64,000 nt of DNA from Devosia sp. ZB163. Its GTDB lineage: Bacteria; Pseudomonadota; Alphaproteobacteria; Rhizobiales; Devosiaceae. The first letter of the stretch is position 1. The number at the start of each line of letters is the position of its first letter. The notes beneath the pieces were generated by a model. It was not told the DNA's origin. It made no database searches and saw nothing but the letters and a program-made list of their open reading frames with translations. The position numbers and the translations under genes are program-made. The stretch lies in contig NZ_JAQRMY010000002.1 in assembly GCF_028613635.1 (NCBI RefSeq), positions 620,001-684,000 on the forward strand, given 5' to 3'. Positions 53,374 to 62,227 of this stretch are shown piece by piece.

Positions 53374-53844
53374 CTACAGCGCCCGGTTCAGTGAAACGCC
53401 GCTCGCGACCTGCGGAGGATGGCCGCTGAGCTGGCCGGTGGCTCCATAAGTCTTGGGGTTGGCCTTGGCGCTGATCGAGCGGGCGACGTCGGTCAGCAGA
53501 TCCTCGGTGACCGTTCGGGCGGTGGCGATGACCCTGAGGTTCTCGGCCATCTGCGTCGCCAGCTTGTCGTGGCGGGCAAGAAGGTTGTCGACCTGGGCAG
53601 GGGCCTCGGCGCGGAGGCGTGCTGCCTGCCGCTGCACCGAGCGGGCAAAGCCCATGTAGTCCTGGGCGAGCCGCGTCTTCTCGGCGGTGAGCTCGCCCGC
53701 CTCCCTCGCGCGTCCGGCGCGGAGCAGGGTGGTCTCCTGGTTGATCGCCACCACGAGGCTCTCGAGCGTGTCCGTGGCGAGCGCGCACAGGTCCGCGGCG
53801 GGAAGGGAATCTAGGGCCGCAAGGCGTTCGGCAGCGTTCGACAT
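53374..53844 (-). CDS. FlgN-like flagellar chaperone
   Basis: About 156 residues, almost entirely helical: LESLVVAINQETTLLRAGRAREAGELTAEKTRLAQDYMG. This length and heptad pattern resembles FlgN, the chaperone for hook-associated proteins, and it sits between flgJ and flagellin genes. Start: ATG 53844, or TTG 53847 which spaces better from GAGGAG. Family assignment is by pattern and context only. Confidence 0.65.
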   Translation of the reverse strand: MSNAAERLAALDSLPAADLCALATDTLESLVVAINQETTLLRAGRAREAGELTAEKTRLAQDYMGFARSVQRQAARLRAEAPAQVDNLLARHDKLATQMAENLRVIATARTVTEDLLTDVARSISAKANPKTYGATGQLSGHPPQVASGVSLNRAL

Positions 53845-53847
53845 CAA

Positions 53848-54177
53848 TTACATCGCTCCTCTTGTCGTGGTCGCTTTCTGCGCGGCCTCCTGGGCCGCGA
53901 TGAGATCGGGAAGAATGGACTCGGCGATGCCGATGCCGCCGCCCTTGGCCACGGCATTGGCCATCTGCTCGGCCTGCATGCCGCGCCAGGTCTCTTCGCC
54001 GAAGCCGCCGCCGAGGGCGGACTGGTCGGTTTTGAGCGAGGCGAACATTTCCTTCATCAGGGTGTTGAGGAAAACGCCCTCAAGCTCTTCGGCCTGCTCG
54101 CGAAGCTGAGCCAGCTTGGCTGGCGCAAGGCTGCTGCCGGCGGTGGTGGTGGTGGCGGAGGCTGCGGGGCCGAACAT
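53848..54177 (-). CDS. flgJ: Rod-binding protein (FlgJ N-terminal domain)
   Basis: 109 residues: LREQAEELEGVFLNTLMKEMFASL and GGGFGEETWRGMQAEQMANAVAKGGGIGIAESI, the FlgJ rod-cap domain without the C-terminal muramidase seen in enterobacteria. Helps assemble the flagellar rod in the periplasm. 1-nt overlap with flgI. Confidence 0.9.
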   Translation of the reverse strand: MFGPAASATTTTAGSSLAPAKLAQLREQAEELEGVFLNTLMKEMFASLKTDQSALGGGFGEETWRGMQAEQMANAVAKGGGIGIAESILPDLIAAQEAAQKATTTRGAM

Positions 54178-55301
54178 CAGAGCACCTCGATCTCGGCCTG
54201 GAGGGCGCCGGAGGCCTTGATGGCCTGGAGGATCGCGATCAGGTCGCGCGGCGCGATGCCCAGTGCGTTGAGCCCGTCGACCAGCTGCTGCAGGCTCACC
54301 GACTCCCGCACCATGGCGAGGTTGCTGCCGGCTTCGTCGACATTGATGTCGGTGCGCGGCTCCACGGCGGTCTGCCCCAGGCTCAGCGGATTGGGCTGAA
54401 CGACGGTCGGGCTCTCGGCAATGGTGACGGTGAGGTTCGACTGGGCCACGGCGACCGTCGACACGCGCACATCCTTGCCCATGACGATGATGCCCGAGTT
54501 CTCGTCGATAACGATCTTGGCCGGCAGGTCCGTCTCGACGATCAGTTGCTCGATGTCCGTCAGCAGGTCGACGATGTTGCCGTTGAAGTTGCGCGGCAGG
54601 TTCACGCGGATGGTCGCCGGATCCTCGGGCGTCGCCGAGGGGATGCCGATGAAATCGTTGATGGCGAGCGCAATGCGCCGCGAGGTGGTGAAATCCGGGT
54701 TCCGCAGCGCAAGGCGCAGGGTGCGCTGGGCGCCGAGCACGAAGCCGATTTCGCGCTCGATCAGCCCGCCCGAGGAGATCCGGCCGGTGGTCGGCACCCC
54801 GGAGACGACCGATGCGGCGTCGCCGTCGACGCGGAAGCCGTTGATGGTCACGGCGCCCTGGGCGATGGCATAGACCTCGCCGTCGGCGCCGAGCAGCGGC
54901 GTGACGAGCAGCGTGCCGCCCTGCAGGCTCTTGGCATCGCCGAGGGCGGCGACGTTCACATCGAGGCGCGAGCCCTGCGTGGAGAAGGCCGACAGGTTGG
55001 CCGTCACCATCACCGCGGCCACGTTGGCCGTGCGCATGTTCTCGCCACGGGTGTTGACCCCGAGGCGCTCGAGCATCGCCTGAAGGCTCTGCTTGGTGAA
55101 GGGCGAGTTGTTGAGGCCGTCGCCGGTGCCGTTGAGGCCGACGACGAGGCCGTAGCCGATCAGCTGGTTATCGCGGACGCCTTCGATATCGACGATGTCC
55201 TTGATGCGGGCCGCGGCGCCGTAGCTGATGCTCGGCTGCGGAATGAGCAGCACGGCGGTCAGCAGACCGAACAGCGCGCGCTTGAGGTTGAATTTGGCCA
55301 T
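54177..55301 (-). CDS. flgI: Flagellar P-ring protein FlgI
   Basis: 374 residues from ATG 55301. A signal peptide (LKRALFGLLTAVLLIPQPSIS) is followed by ARIKDIVDIEGVRDNQLIGYGLVVGLNGTGDG, the family hallmark, and ESVSLQQLVDGLNALGI near the end. Forms the P ring around the rod in the periplasm. First gene of the leftward flgI-flgJ-flgN-like run. Confidence 0.96.
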   Translation of the reverse strand: MAKFNLKRALFGLLTAVLLIPQPSISYGAAARIKDIVDIEGVRDNQLIGYGLVVGLNGTGDGLNNSPFTKQSLQAMLERLGVNTRGENMRTANVAAVMVTANLSAFSTQGSRLDVNVAALGDAKSLQGGTLLVTPLLGADGEVYAIAQGAVTINGFRVDGDAASVVSGVPTTGRISSGGLIEREIGFVLGAQRTLRLALRNPDFTTSRRIALAINDFIGIPSATPEDPATIRVNLPRNFNGNIVDLLTDIEQLIVETDLPAKIVIDENSGIIVMGKDVRVSTVAVAQSNLTVTIAESPTVVQPNPLSLGQTAVEPRTDINVDEAGSNLAMVRESVSLQQLVDGLNALGIAPRDLIAILQAIKASGALQAEIEVL

Positions 55302-55521
55302 CTGGCAGTCCCCGGAGTTCGGCACATCCCCATGCGCCGTGATCGCCAGTGGTGTTGCGAGAAACGTGCCAACTCACTGCAGTCCGTACTAAGTCGTGGA
55401 TTTATCGTAGTTTTTCCTCAGTTGGTCATCGCCGGGGCAGGGGTGGGCGGCAAGTCCTGCCGGGCTGGTTAACCTTTGCTTAACCGGTGGCGGCAGAATT
55501 TGCCGAGGCAGGTGACAGCAG

Positions 55522-55947
55522 GTGAGTCCGGTGCGGATCGACAGCAATTCGCGGGTAGGCAATGTGACGGGGCGCTCCGCCTCGGGGCGTGCCTCGGGCT
55601 CGGGGACCTTCGAGGTGAACCTCGGCGGTCAGGCGACCGAGGCCCGCGCCGCCATGGGCGCCGGCCCGGTGACCTCGCTCGATGCGCTGCTCGCGCTGCA
55701 GGCAGTGGACGACCCGCTGCAGAAGCGGCGCAGGATGGCGCGTCGCGGCACCGACCTCATCGACACCCTCGAAGGGCTGCGCACGGACCTTCTGGCCGGC
55801 CGGCTGACCGAGGGGCGCCTCACCCAGCTCATGGCCGTCATGACCCAGGCGCGGGAGCGCGGCGAGCCCGGACTTGATGCCCTGCTGGACGAAATCGAGC
55901 TCAGGGCAAGGGTGGAGCTGGCCAAGAGAGGACTGTACCCCGCCTGA
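55522..55947 (+). CDS. fliX: Flagellar assembly protein FliX
   Basis: 141 residues from GTG 55522. Conserved C-terminal part ALLALQAVDDPLQKRRRMARRGTDLID and GRLTEGRLTQLMAVM, RVELAKRGL. In Caulobacter FliX couples basal-body assembly to FlbD-dependent transcription. Divergent from flgI, which matches the usual fliX/flgI arrangement. Confidence 0.92.
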   Translation: MSPVRIDSNSRVGNVTGRSASGRASGSGTFEVNLGGQATEARAAMGAGPVTSLDALLALQAVDDPLQKRRRMARRGTDLIDTLEGLRTDLLAGRLTEGRLTQLMAVMTQARERGEPGLDALLDEIELRARVELAKRGLYPA

Positions 55948-56062
55948 CACAATCGGCTACAAGCTCGCTCACGTATTAATCACCGAGCTTTTCGAAGCTT
56001 GCGAAGATATGCCTTGCGCCACTATAAGGCCCGCCATTAGGGGCGTCTTGGAATGAGTCAGA

Positions 56063-56476
56063 ATGTCGACTGAAGTTCTTGATTATCGTCCTACTGAGGA
56101 TGAGCCTTTCATGAACCCGCGCCAGCGGGAGTACTTCCGGCAGAAGCTGGAACGCTGGAAGGACGAGATCCTGCGGGAGAGCCGCGAGACTCTCGAGAAC
56201 CTGCAGGAAGAAAGCCAGAACCACCCGGACATGGCCGACCGTGCTTCTTCGGAAAGCGACCGTGCCCTGGAACTGCGGACCCGCGACCGCCAGCGCAAGT
56301 TGATCAGCAAGATCGACGCAGCGCTTAAGCGGATCGAGGACGGCACCTACGGCTATTGCGAAGAAACCGGCGAGCCCATCGGCCTCGCCCGGCTCGACGC
56401 CCGGCCGATCGCCACGCTCTCCCTGGAAGCCCAGGAAATGCACGAGCGCCGCGAGAAGGTGTACCGCGACGAGTAA
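56063..56476 (+). CDS. dksA: RNA polymerase-binding protein DksA
   Basis: 137 residues. Coiled-coil REYFRQKLERWKDEILRESR with the tip acidic pair near MADRASSESDRALELRTRDR and a C-terminal globular part YGYCEETGEPIGLARLDARPIATL. Only one cysteine remains where zinc-finger DksA has four, the form usual in Hyphomicrobiales. Works with ppGpp at RNA polymerase secondary channel. Located after fliX, a common order. Confidence 0.93.
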   Translation: MSTEVLDYRPTEDEPFMNPRQREYFRQKLERWKDEILRESRETLENLQEESQNHPDMADRASSESDRALELRTRDRQRKLISKIDAALKRIEDGTYGYCEETGEPIGLARLDARPIATLSLEAQEMHERREKVYRDE

Positions 56477-56478
56477 CG

Positions 56479-56506
56479 ACAAGGCCCGCAGCGATGCGGG
56501 CCTTGT
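56479..56506 (+). terminator. Rho-independent terminator of dksA
   Basis: Perfect 12-bp stem ACAAGGCCCGCA (56479-56490)/TGCGGGCCTTGT (56495-56506) with loop GCGA. Its inner 20 bases equal the inner part of the rpsI terminator. Confidence 0.85.
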
Positions 56507-56547
56507 TGCTCGTGGTGGCTGGCGGACTGCGAGGCTGCGTCCGGCCC

Positions 56548-57051
56548 TCAGCGGCGGAGCAGCATGCCGACTTTCGCCCCGATCACCTTCGTCACAAATC
56601 TCAGCGGAATGCCCGCGGCATTCGGCATGTCCGCCGGCACGCTGGCGCCAGCCGGCGCGAACCGGGTGTTGATCCGCATCTCGGGCCGCGGCGCATCCGC
56701 GATGCGATCGCCGTAGACCGGCGTCCAGTGCAGGACGTCGTCGAGCCGCATCAGCATCGCCGAGTTGCAGCACGTGGCGACGACTCGGCGCGTACCGGCC
56801 TCCGGCTTGAGCCGGTGTTCGGCGACGAGTTCCTCGCCGCGGATGAACGATATCCGGTCATTGCGGTAGAGGGCGTAGGGCGTGCCGCCGCTCGCATCGA
56901 GGATGGCCGGCGCGTTCGGCAGGGCCTCCAGCTGGCTCGAGCCGGCCTGGCAGTCGTCACAATGGCACACGAGGCTGATCATCGGCGCCCCCTGCATCTC
57001 GACTTCGACCTGGCCGCAGGTGCAGCGCGCCACGTAACGGGTTTTCCTCAT
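56548..57051 (-). CDS. Zinc-binding GFA/DUF6151-like protein
   Basis: 167 residues with the Mss4-like zinc pattern: ARCTCGQVEVE, CHCDDCQAGS and ATCCNSAML. The GFA (glutathione-dependent formaldehyde-activating) and DUF6151 families share it; DUF6151 is the better match by length. Substrate unknown. Its start overlaps the TetR gene by 4 nt, so it is part of that regulator's transcript. Confidence 0.82.
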   Translation of the reverse strand: MRKTRYVARCTCGQVEVEMQGAPMISLVCHCDDCQAGSSQLEALPNAPAILDASGGTPYALYRNDRISFIRGEELVAEHRLKPEAGTRRVVATCCNSAMLMRLDDVLHWTPVYGDRIADAPRPEMRINTRFAPAGASVPADMPNAAGIPLRFVTKVIGAKVGMLLRR

Positions 57052-57707
57052 CGGGCAGGCCTTCCATATGCCGCGAGAAACACCCGGACCCCGGCTTCGG
57101 CGTTGCGGCGCAGGTCCGCCTGTGAGGGTATGGCATCGTCGCCCAGCAGCATCGCCTGGTTCAGCGGCTCGGACATGATCAGCCAGTTGAAGTGGGAGGC
57201 CGCGATCTGCGGGTCGTCGATCGTCAGCAGGCCACGCTCGGCCAGCCCCTGGAAGACCCCGGCCAGCATGGCCATGGCCCGCGCCGGCCCGCGCTCGTAG
57301 AGTACCCGTGCCAGCTCCGGAAAGCGCGTGACCTCGCCGATCACGAGGCGCCGCAGCTGCATGATGCGCGGCGTCAGCACGACCGTGAGCTGGCGGAGGG
57401 CATACTCGACCAGGTAGGCGGAAAGGTCCTCGTCCCGGCCGAGCTCCGCCACGTCGTTGTGCACGATGTCGCCCGCGCCGGTGGTCATGCCCCCCACGAT
57501 CTCGATGAACAGCGCTTCCTTGCTGGAGAAGTGCTTGTAGACCGTCTGCTTGGACACCGCGGAGAGGGCGGCGATCTCGTCCATGTTGGTGCCGAGATAG
57601 CCGCTCCTGAGAAAGACCTCGGTGGCGGCGTCGAGTATCGCCCGGCGCTTGCGCGCGGAACGTCCGTCTCCCTCCGCATCCGTGTTTTCGCTCGCTTCAG
57701 ATCCCAT
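57048..57707 (-). CDS. TetR/AcrR family regulator
   Basis: 219 residues. HTH: AILDAATEVFLRSGYLGTNMDEIAALSAVSKQTVYKHFSSKEALF; C-terminal TetR_C AefR-like ligand domain. Ligand unknown. It is divergent from an alpha/beta hydrolase gene and two related palindromes lie between, so it likely represses both directions. Confidence 0.93.
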   Translation of the reverse strand: MGSEASENTDAEGDGRSARKRRAILDAATEVFLRSGYLGTNMDEIAALSAVSKQTVYKHFSSKEALFIEIVGGMTTGAGDIVHNDVAELGRDEDLSAYLVEYALRQLTVVLTPRIMQLRRLVIGEVTRFPELARVLYERGPARAMAMLAGVFQGLAERGLLTIDDPQIAASHFNWLIMSEPLNQAMLLGDDAIPSQADLRRNAEAGVRVFLAAYGRPAR

Positions 57708-57755
57708 TTTGCTCGCACCTCTCGCGGAGTTCCGCCGTCCCGATTGACATCACAG

Positions 57756-57805
57756 TACTGGACAGTCTAGTTTCCTGCAAGCAGAGAACTGGACGGTCCA
57801 GTTCT
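57756..57805. promoter_or_regulatory. Double TetR-type operator
   Basis: GAACTGGAC-G-GTCCAGTTC (57786-57804, perfect and extendable to 21 bp) and a weaker relative TACTGGACAGTCTAGTT (57756-57772). Centres are 31 bp apart, about three helical turns, within the divergent intergenic region. Confidence 0.85.
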
Positions 57806-57825
57806 GCAAGAACAGGCAGAGCCAC

Positions 57826-58788
57826 GTGCCAAACGGAAGCCTCGTTCTGGCCGTCACGGTGGCGGGCGCGTTTGCCCTTTCGCTGCCGGCGGCCCTGGCT
57901 CAGACCCATTCCGAAGTTCGATCCACAGGAGACGTCCACATGACCGACACCATGCCGACGATGAGCGCCGCCACGCTGAAGGTTCCCGGCGCGACGCTCT
58001 ACTACGAGGTGCGCGGCAGCGGCCCGACGCTGCTGGTCATTCCGGGCGGCCCGCAGGACGCCGGTGTGTTCGCCGACCTGGCGCAGCGGCTGGCGGATCG
58101 CTATCGGGTCGTGACCTTCGATCCGCGCGGCAACTCGCGCAGCCCCTTCGACGGCGCGCCGGTCGAGCTGGACATGATGGTGCAGGCCGACGACGCCGCG
58201 GCGCTGATCCGTGCCGCCGGCAGCGGACCGGCCTATGTGTTCGGCACCAGCGGCGGCGCGCAGATTGGGCTGGCCCTCGCTGCCCGCCATCCCGACCTCG
58301 TCAGGGCGGTCCTCGCCCACGAGCCACCGTCCATGATGCTGATGGACGACCCGTCCGCGGCGCTGGCGGCCGACAAGGTGATCTACGACACCTACCGGCG
58401 CGACGGCGTCGACGCGGCCATGGGCGCGTTCTTCGGCATGAACGGCCTCGAGGACGGGCCGCTCGAGGACATGCCTCCCGAGATGGAGATGAGCCCGGAA
58501 GACGCCGAGACCTTCGGCCGGGTGAGCGGCAACTTCGAATACTGGCTCGCCCACGGCATGATGCCGCTCGGGCACTATCGCCCCGATGTGGAGGCGCTGC
58601 GCCGCGGCCAGCCACCGATCGTCGTCGCCATCGGCGAAGGTTCGGCCGGCCAGCCGATCGAGGCGATGGGCCAGGCACTGGCGCGGGAACTGGGCATCGA
58701 GCCTGTCGCGTTTCCCGGAGACCACATGGGGTTCGAGGCCGCGCCGGCCGAGTTCGCCGCCGCGGTTCACCGCGCCTTCACACGCTGA
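57826..58788 (+). CDS. Alpha/beta hydrolase under TetR control
   Basis: 320 residues from GTG 57826, or 282 from ATG 57940. The core has LLVIPGGPQDAGVFADL, VTFDPRGNSRSPF, nucleophile elbow FGTSGGAQIG (G-x-S-x-G) and a GDHMGFEAAP catalytic His. The 38-residue extension reads as a signal peptide (VLAVTVAGAFALSLPAALAQ), yet AGGAG stands before ATG 57940. Both forms could be made. Substrate unknown. Confidence 0.85.
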   Translation: MPNGSLVLAVTVAGAFALSLPAALAQTHSEVRSTGDVHMTDTMPTMSAATLKVPGATLYYEVRGSGPTLLVIPGGPQDAGVFADLAQRLADRYRVVTFDPRGNSRSPFDGAPVELDMMVQADDAAALIRAAGSGPAYVFGTSGGAQIGLALAARHPDLVRAVLAHEPPSMMLMDDPSAALAADKVIYDTYRRDGVDAAMGAFFGMNGLEDGPLEDMPPEMEMSPEDAETFGRVSGNFEYWLAHGMMPLGHYRPDVEALRRGQPPIVVAIGEGSAGQPIEAMGQALARELGIEPVAFPGDHMGFEAAPAEFAAAVHRAFTR

Positions 58789-58799
58789 GAGAGTTGGCC

Positions 58800-59162
58800 A
58801 TGCATATCCAGTTTGCCGAACTGCCCGTTGCCGATCAGGACCGGGCCAAGCAGTTCTACGTCGATGCCCTGGGCTGCGAAGTCGCCGCCGACACGCCGAT
58901 GGGGCCCGATGGCTGGCGGTGGATCGAGTTGCGCCTGCCGGGCGCGGTCACCAACCTGCATTTTCTCCGCCAGGACACCCGGCCGTCGGACGCGCCGGTT
59001 CTGGTGCTCGTCGATGACGACGTCCGCGGGACCGTCGCCGCTCTCAGGGCCAGGGGCGTCGAGATCATCACCGAGCCGGCGGAAGCGCCATGGCAGCCCG
59101 GCCGGATCGTTGCGGAGTTCCGCGACAGCGAGGGCAACCGCATGGTGATCGGCAGCCCCTAG
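58800..59162 (+). CDS. VOC family protein (glyoxalase/bleomycin-resistance fold)
   Basis: 120 residues from ATG 58800. Single VOC module pair: FAELPVADQDRAKQFYVDALGC and PGRIVAEFRDSEGNRMVIGSP. It follows the hydrolase by 11 nt, so both are likely in the TetR-controlled transcript. Ligand unknown. Its TAG shares CTAG (59159-59162) with the convergent ABC gene. Confidence 0.85.
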   Translation: MHIQFAELPVADQDRAKQFYVDALGCEVAADTPMGPDGWRWIELRLPGAVTNLHFLRQDTRPSDAPVLVLVDDDVRGTVAALRARGVEIITEPAEAPWQPGRIVAEFRDSEGNRMVIGSP

Positions 59163-59926
59163 GCGACGGTCCTCGTGTCGTCCAGTGCCCCGACCATGTA
59201 CTGGACGAGCTCGGAGGCGTTCGTATCCGCCATGCGCTTCTCGGCGACCTTGCGCCCCCGGTGCATGACGATGATGCGGTCGGCTACCGCGAAGACATCG
59301 GGCATGGTGTGGGTGATGAGGATCACCGGCACGCCCTGGTCGCGGAGCCGCCGGATCAGCTCCAGCACCTTCTGCTGCTCCGGTACGCCGAGGTTGTTGG
59401 TCGGCTCGTCCATGATCATCAGCCGCGCCTTCCAGTAGATGGCGCGCGCGATGGCGACGGCCTGGCGTTGGCCGCCGGAGAGGCTCTCGATCGGCTGGGT
59501 CAGCGTCGGGAACTGGATCTCGAGCGCGGCAAGGCTCTGCGCGGCCTCACGCAGCATCTGGCGATCGTTGAGCGTCTGCACGAGCCCGCCGAGATAGCGG
59601 TTCTTCATCTCGCGGCCGAGGAAGATGTTGGCCGGGACATCGAGATTGTTGGCGAGCGCCAGGTCCTGGTAGATCGTCTCGATGCCGGCGCTGCGCGCGT
59701 CGATCGGCTTGGGAAAGCTCACGGGACGGCCCTCGAAGCGGATTTCGCCGCTGTCGGGCAGGTGGACGCCCGAGACGCACTTGATCAGGGTCGACTTGCC
59801 GGCGCCGTTGTCGCCGAGCAGCGCCACAACTTCGCCCGGATGGATATCGAGGCTCACGTCGTTGACGGCGGTGAGGCCGCCGAAGCGCTTGACCATGTGG
59901 CGGATGGAGAGGATCGGTTCGCTCAT
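59159..59926 (-). CDS. Sugar ABC transporter ATP-binding protein (CUT2, single-domain)
   Basis: 255 residues. Walker A LLGDNGAGKSTLIK, signature LSGGQRQAVAIARAI, Walker B LMIMDEPTNNLG, H-loop ILITHTMPDV. Unlike RbsA it has one ATPase domain, as in rhizobial FrcA. Third gene of the operon; overlaps the permease by 1 nt. Confidence 0.92.
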   Translation of the reverse strand: MSEPILSIRHMVKRFGGLTAVNDVSLDIHPGEVVALLGDNGAGKSTLIKCVSGVHLPDSGEIRFEGRPVSFPKPIDARSAGIETIYQDLALANNLDVPANIFLGREMKNRYLGGLVQTLNDRQMLREAAQSLAALEIQFPTLTQPIESLSGGQRQAVAIARAIYWKARLMIMDEPTNNLGVPEQQKVLELIRRLRDQGVPVILITHTMPDVFAVADRIIVMHRGRKVAEKRMADTNASELVQYMVGALDDTRTVA

Positions 59927-61056
59927 CAGCTGCCCCTCCCGCGCCGACCGAGGATGAGGTCGCGCGACTGGTCGATCAGCACCGCGATGATGACCACGGC
60001 GCCGACCACGATGAACTGCCAGAAGGCCTGGACATTGAGCATCACGAGCCCGGTGGTGAGGACTGCGATGATCAGCGCGCCGATCACCGTGCCAACGATC
60101 GAGCCGGCGCCGCCGAAGAGGCTCACGCCGCCGATGATCACCGCCGCGATGGAGCTCAGCAGCAGCGGGTCGCCGATGACGGCCGATCCGGCGGTGAAGC
60201 GCAGGGTCGAGAGCACCCCGGCGATCCCCGCCGTGGCCGAGCTCAGCATGTAGAGCTTGATGATGTGGCGGTCGACCGGGATGCCGGTGCGCAGCGCCGC
60301 CTGCATGTTCCCGCCGATGGCATAGGTGTGCCGGCCGAACTGGGTGCGCTTGAGCAGGAAGATGCAGAAGATCACGACGACGGCGGTGATCACCACCGGC
60401 CAGGCGAGGATGCGGTCCATCGAGCGGAGCAGCGCCCCCGTCACTTCGGGGCGCTCGAGGACATAGAAGCCGCCGCCTTCGCCACGTACCCAGTAGAAGA
60501 GGGCCTCGTTGCCATAGTCGCGAACGCCTTCGGGCAGCCCGATGACCGTCGTGTTCTCCGAGAACAGCAACGACAGCCCCCGCACGATAAATGAGGTGCC
60601 GAGCGTGACGATGAATGCCGGCACCTTCAGCTTGGCGATGATCAGCCCGTTGACAAGTCCGACCGTCGCCGCTCCCCCGACACCGGCGGCAAAGCCAAGG
60701 AAGACCGCAAGGAACAGCGGTGCGCCGGCATTGTAGGACGCGCGGATCGCATGTGCCGACAGGACGGAGGCGAGGCTCATCACCCAGCCCACGCTGAGGT
60801 CGATGCCCGCCGCGATGATAACGAAGGTCTGGCCCAGCCCGAGCAGCAGAACCGGAACTATCGCCATCAGGATGTTCTGGCTGTTGCGGACGGTGAGGAA
60901 GGTGGCGCCGCCGAAAAGGGGCACCGCGATGATGAAGAAGACGATCATCACCCCGAGAAACACCCAGGCCCACAGCCGGCTCGCGAGAAGGACGAAGCGC
61001 TTGTCGGCGGATAGTCGCGGCTCCATTGCGGCCGCGATGGCATTGCTGTCGGTCAC
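59926..61056 (-). CDS. Sugar ABC transporter permease (RbsC/FrcC-like)
   Basis: 376 residues from GTG 61056 with about ten TM helices. Motifs of the CUT2 permease family: NILMAIVPVLLLGLGQTFVI, GIDLSVGWVMSLASVL and IIGGVSLFGGAGSIVGTVIGALI. Inner-membrane channel. Confidence 0.94.
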   Translation of the reverse strand: MTDSNAIAAAMEPRLSADKRFVLLASRLWAWVFLGVMIVFFIIAVPLFGGATFLTVRNSQNILMAIVPVLLLGLGQTFVIIAAGIDLSVGWVMSLASVLSAHAIRASYNAGAPLFLAVFLGFAAGVGGAATVGLVNGLIIAKLKVPAFIVTLGTSFIVRGLSLLFSENTTVIGLPEGVRDYGNEALFYWVRGEGGGFYVLERPEVTGALLRSMDRILAWPVVITAVVVIFCIFLLKRTQFGRHTYAIGGNMQAALRTGIPVDRHIIKLYMLSSATAGIAGVLSTLRFTAGSAVIGDPLLLSSIAAVIIGGVSLFGGAGSIVGTVIGALIIAVLTTGLVMLNVQAFWQFIVVGAVVIIAVLIDQSRDLILGRRGRGS

Positions 61057-61127
61057 GTCTTCCCCGCGTCGCTGGAACGAGAGGGCCGAGGCGCGGTGGC
61101 GCCCCGGCCGGTCAGGTTTCGGGCCGG

Positions 61128-62105
61128 TCAGTTGCCGGTCTTGTAGATGAAGCGCGCGTAGTTCGGATCCGCGACATTCTCCTTGTCGAGGATGGCGAAC
61201 CCGGTCTCGACGCGGCGCGGCAGGCTGGTGACGCCCGCGGCATCGGCGGCGGCGAACTGCACCGCCATGTAGCCCATGTCGAACGGCTTCTGCGCCAGCA
61301 CCAGGCTGACGACGCCCTTGTTCATGAGCTCGATCGCTTCGAGCGTCGCGTCATAGGCGACGACCTGCACGGCGCCGCCGAGCCCGGCATTGACCACCGC
61401 GTTGCCCGCGCCGCCGGCGCTGAACACGTTGGTGCCGAACACGCCGACGAGATCGGGGTTCTGCTCGATGACAGCCGCGGTCTGCTGGGCCGCCTTGTTC
61501 TGGTCATCGAGATTGTAGTCGGGCCCGAGCACCTTGATGTCCGGGAACTCGTTGGCCATCACCTCCTTGAAGCCCTGCTCGCGGCCCTCGACGGAGCTCA
61601 CGTTCGGGTTGGTGGAGTTGATGTAGACGGTGCCCTTGCCGCCGATCGCCTTGGCGAGACCGCGGGCCGAGATGCGGCCGCCCTCGACATTGTCCGAGCC
61701 GATATAGGCGATGGGGAACGTCACCGGGCCGTTGGCATAGTCGCCATCGCCGAGGAACGTGTCGACGGTGATGACTTTGACGCCGGCGTCCACTGCGTGC
61801 TGCAGCGGGGCGACCATCTGGTCCTTATCGGTGGGCGCCGTGATGATGTAGTTGAGGTCCCCGCGCGCGACGAGCGCATCGAGGATCGGCGTCTGGGCTT
61901 CGACGCCCCAGGTCGGCGGGATCTGGGTCACGACCTCGATGCCGAGATCCTTGGCAGCGGCTTCCACGCCGAGCTGCATCACCTGGTAAAACGGGTCCAC
62001 CACGCCCGGCAGGAAGCCGATCTTGATGTCGACGGCAGTAGCGGCACTACTCGAAAGAAACAGTGCTCCCAGCAGGGTAGCAGTCATCGTCGACGCCTTG
62101 CGCAT
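61128..62105 (-). CDS. Sugar ABC transporter substrate-binding protein
   Basis: 325 residues from ATG 62105 (GGGGAGGAA upstream). Signal peptide MRKASTMTATLLGALFLSSSAATA, then a Peripla_BP_4 fold: IKIGFLPGVVDPFYQVMQLG, DKDQMVAPLQHAVDAGVKVI, GVFGTNVFSAGGAGNAV. First gene of the three-gene CUT2 importer; the ligand is a pentose/hexose or similar, not readable. No regulator of LacI type is adjacent. Confidence 0.93.
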   Translation of the reverse strand: MRKASTMTATLLGALFLSSSAATAVDIKIGFLPGVVDPFYQVMQLGVEAAAKDLGIEVVTQIPPTWGVEAQTPILDALVARGDLNYIITAPTDKDQMVAPLQHAVDAGVKVITVDTFLGDGDYANGPVTFPIAYIGSDNVEGGRISARGLAKAIGGKGTVYINSTNPNVSSVEGREQGFKEVMANEFPDIKVLGPDYNLDDQNKAAQQTAAVIEQNPDLVGVFGTNVFSAGGAGNAVVNAGLGGAVQVVAYDATLEAIELMNKGVVSLVLAQKPFDMGYMAVQFAAADAAGVTSLPRRVETGFAILDKENVADPNYARFIYKTGN

Positions 62106-62227
62106 CGATTCCTCCCCTCGATTGTCCGGCTTCCCAAAGTCCTCCAGCCAGATGCAGCGACGATAGGCCCGCCGCCACGTATTTGTAAATCGGGCGGATA
62201 AATTCGGACGACTGATACTTTGGGCGG

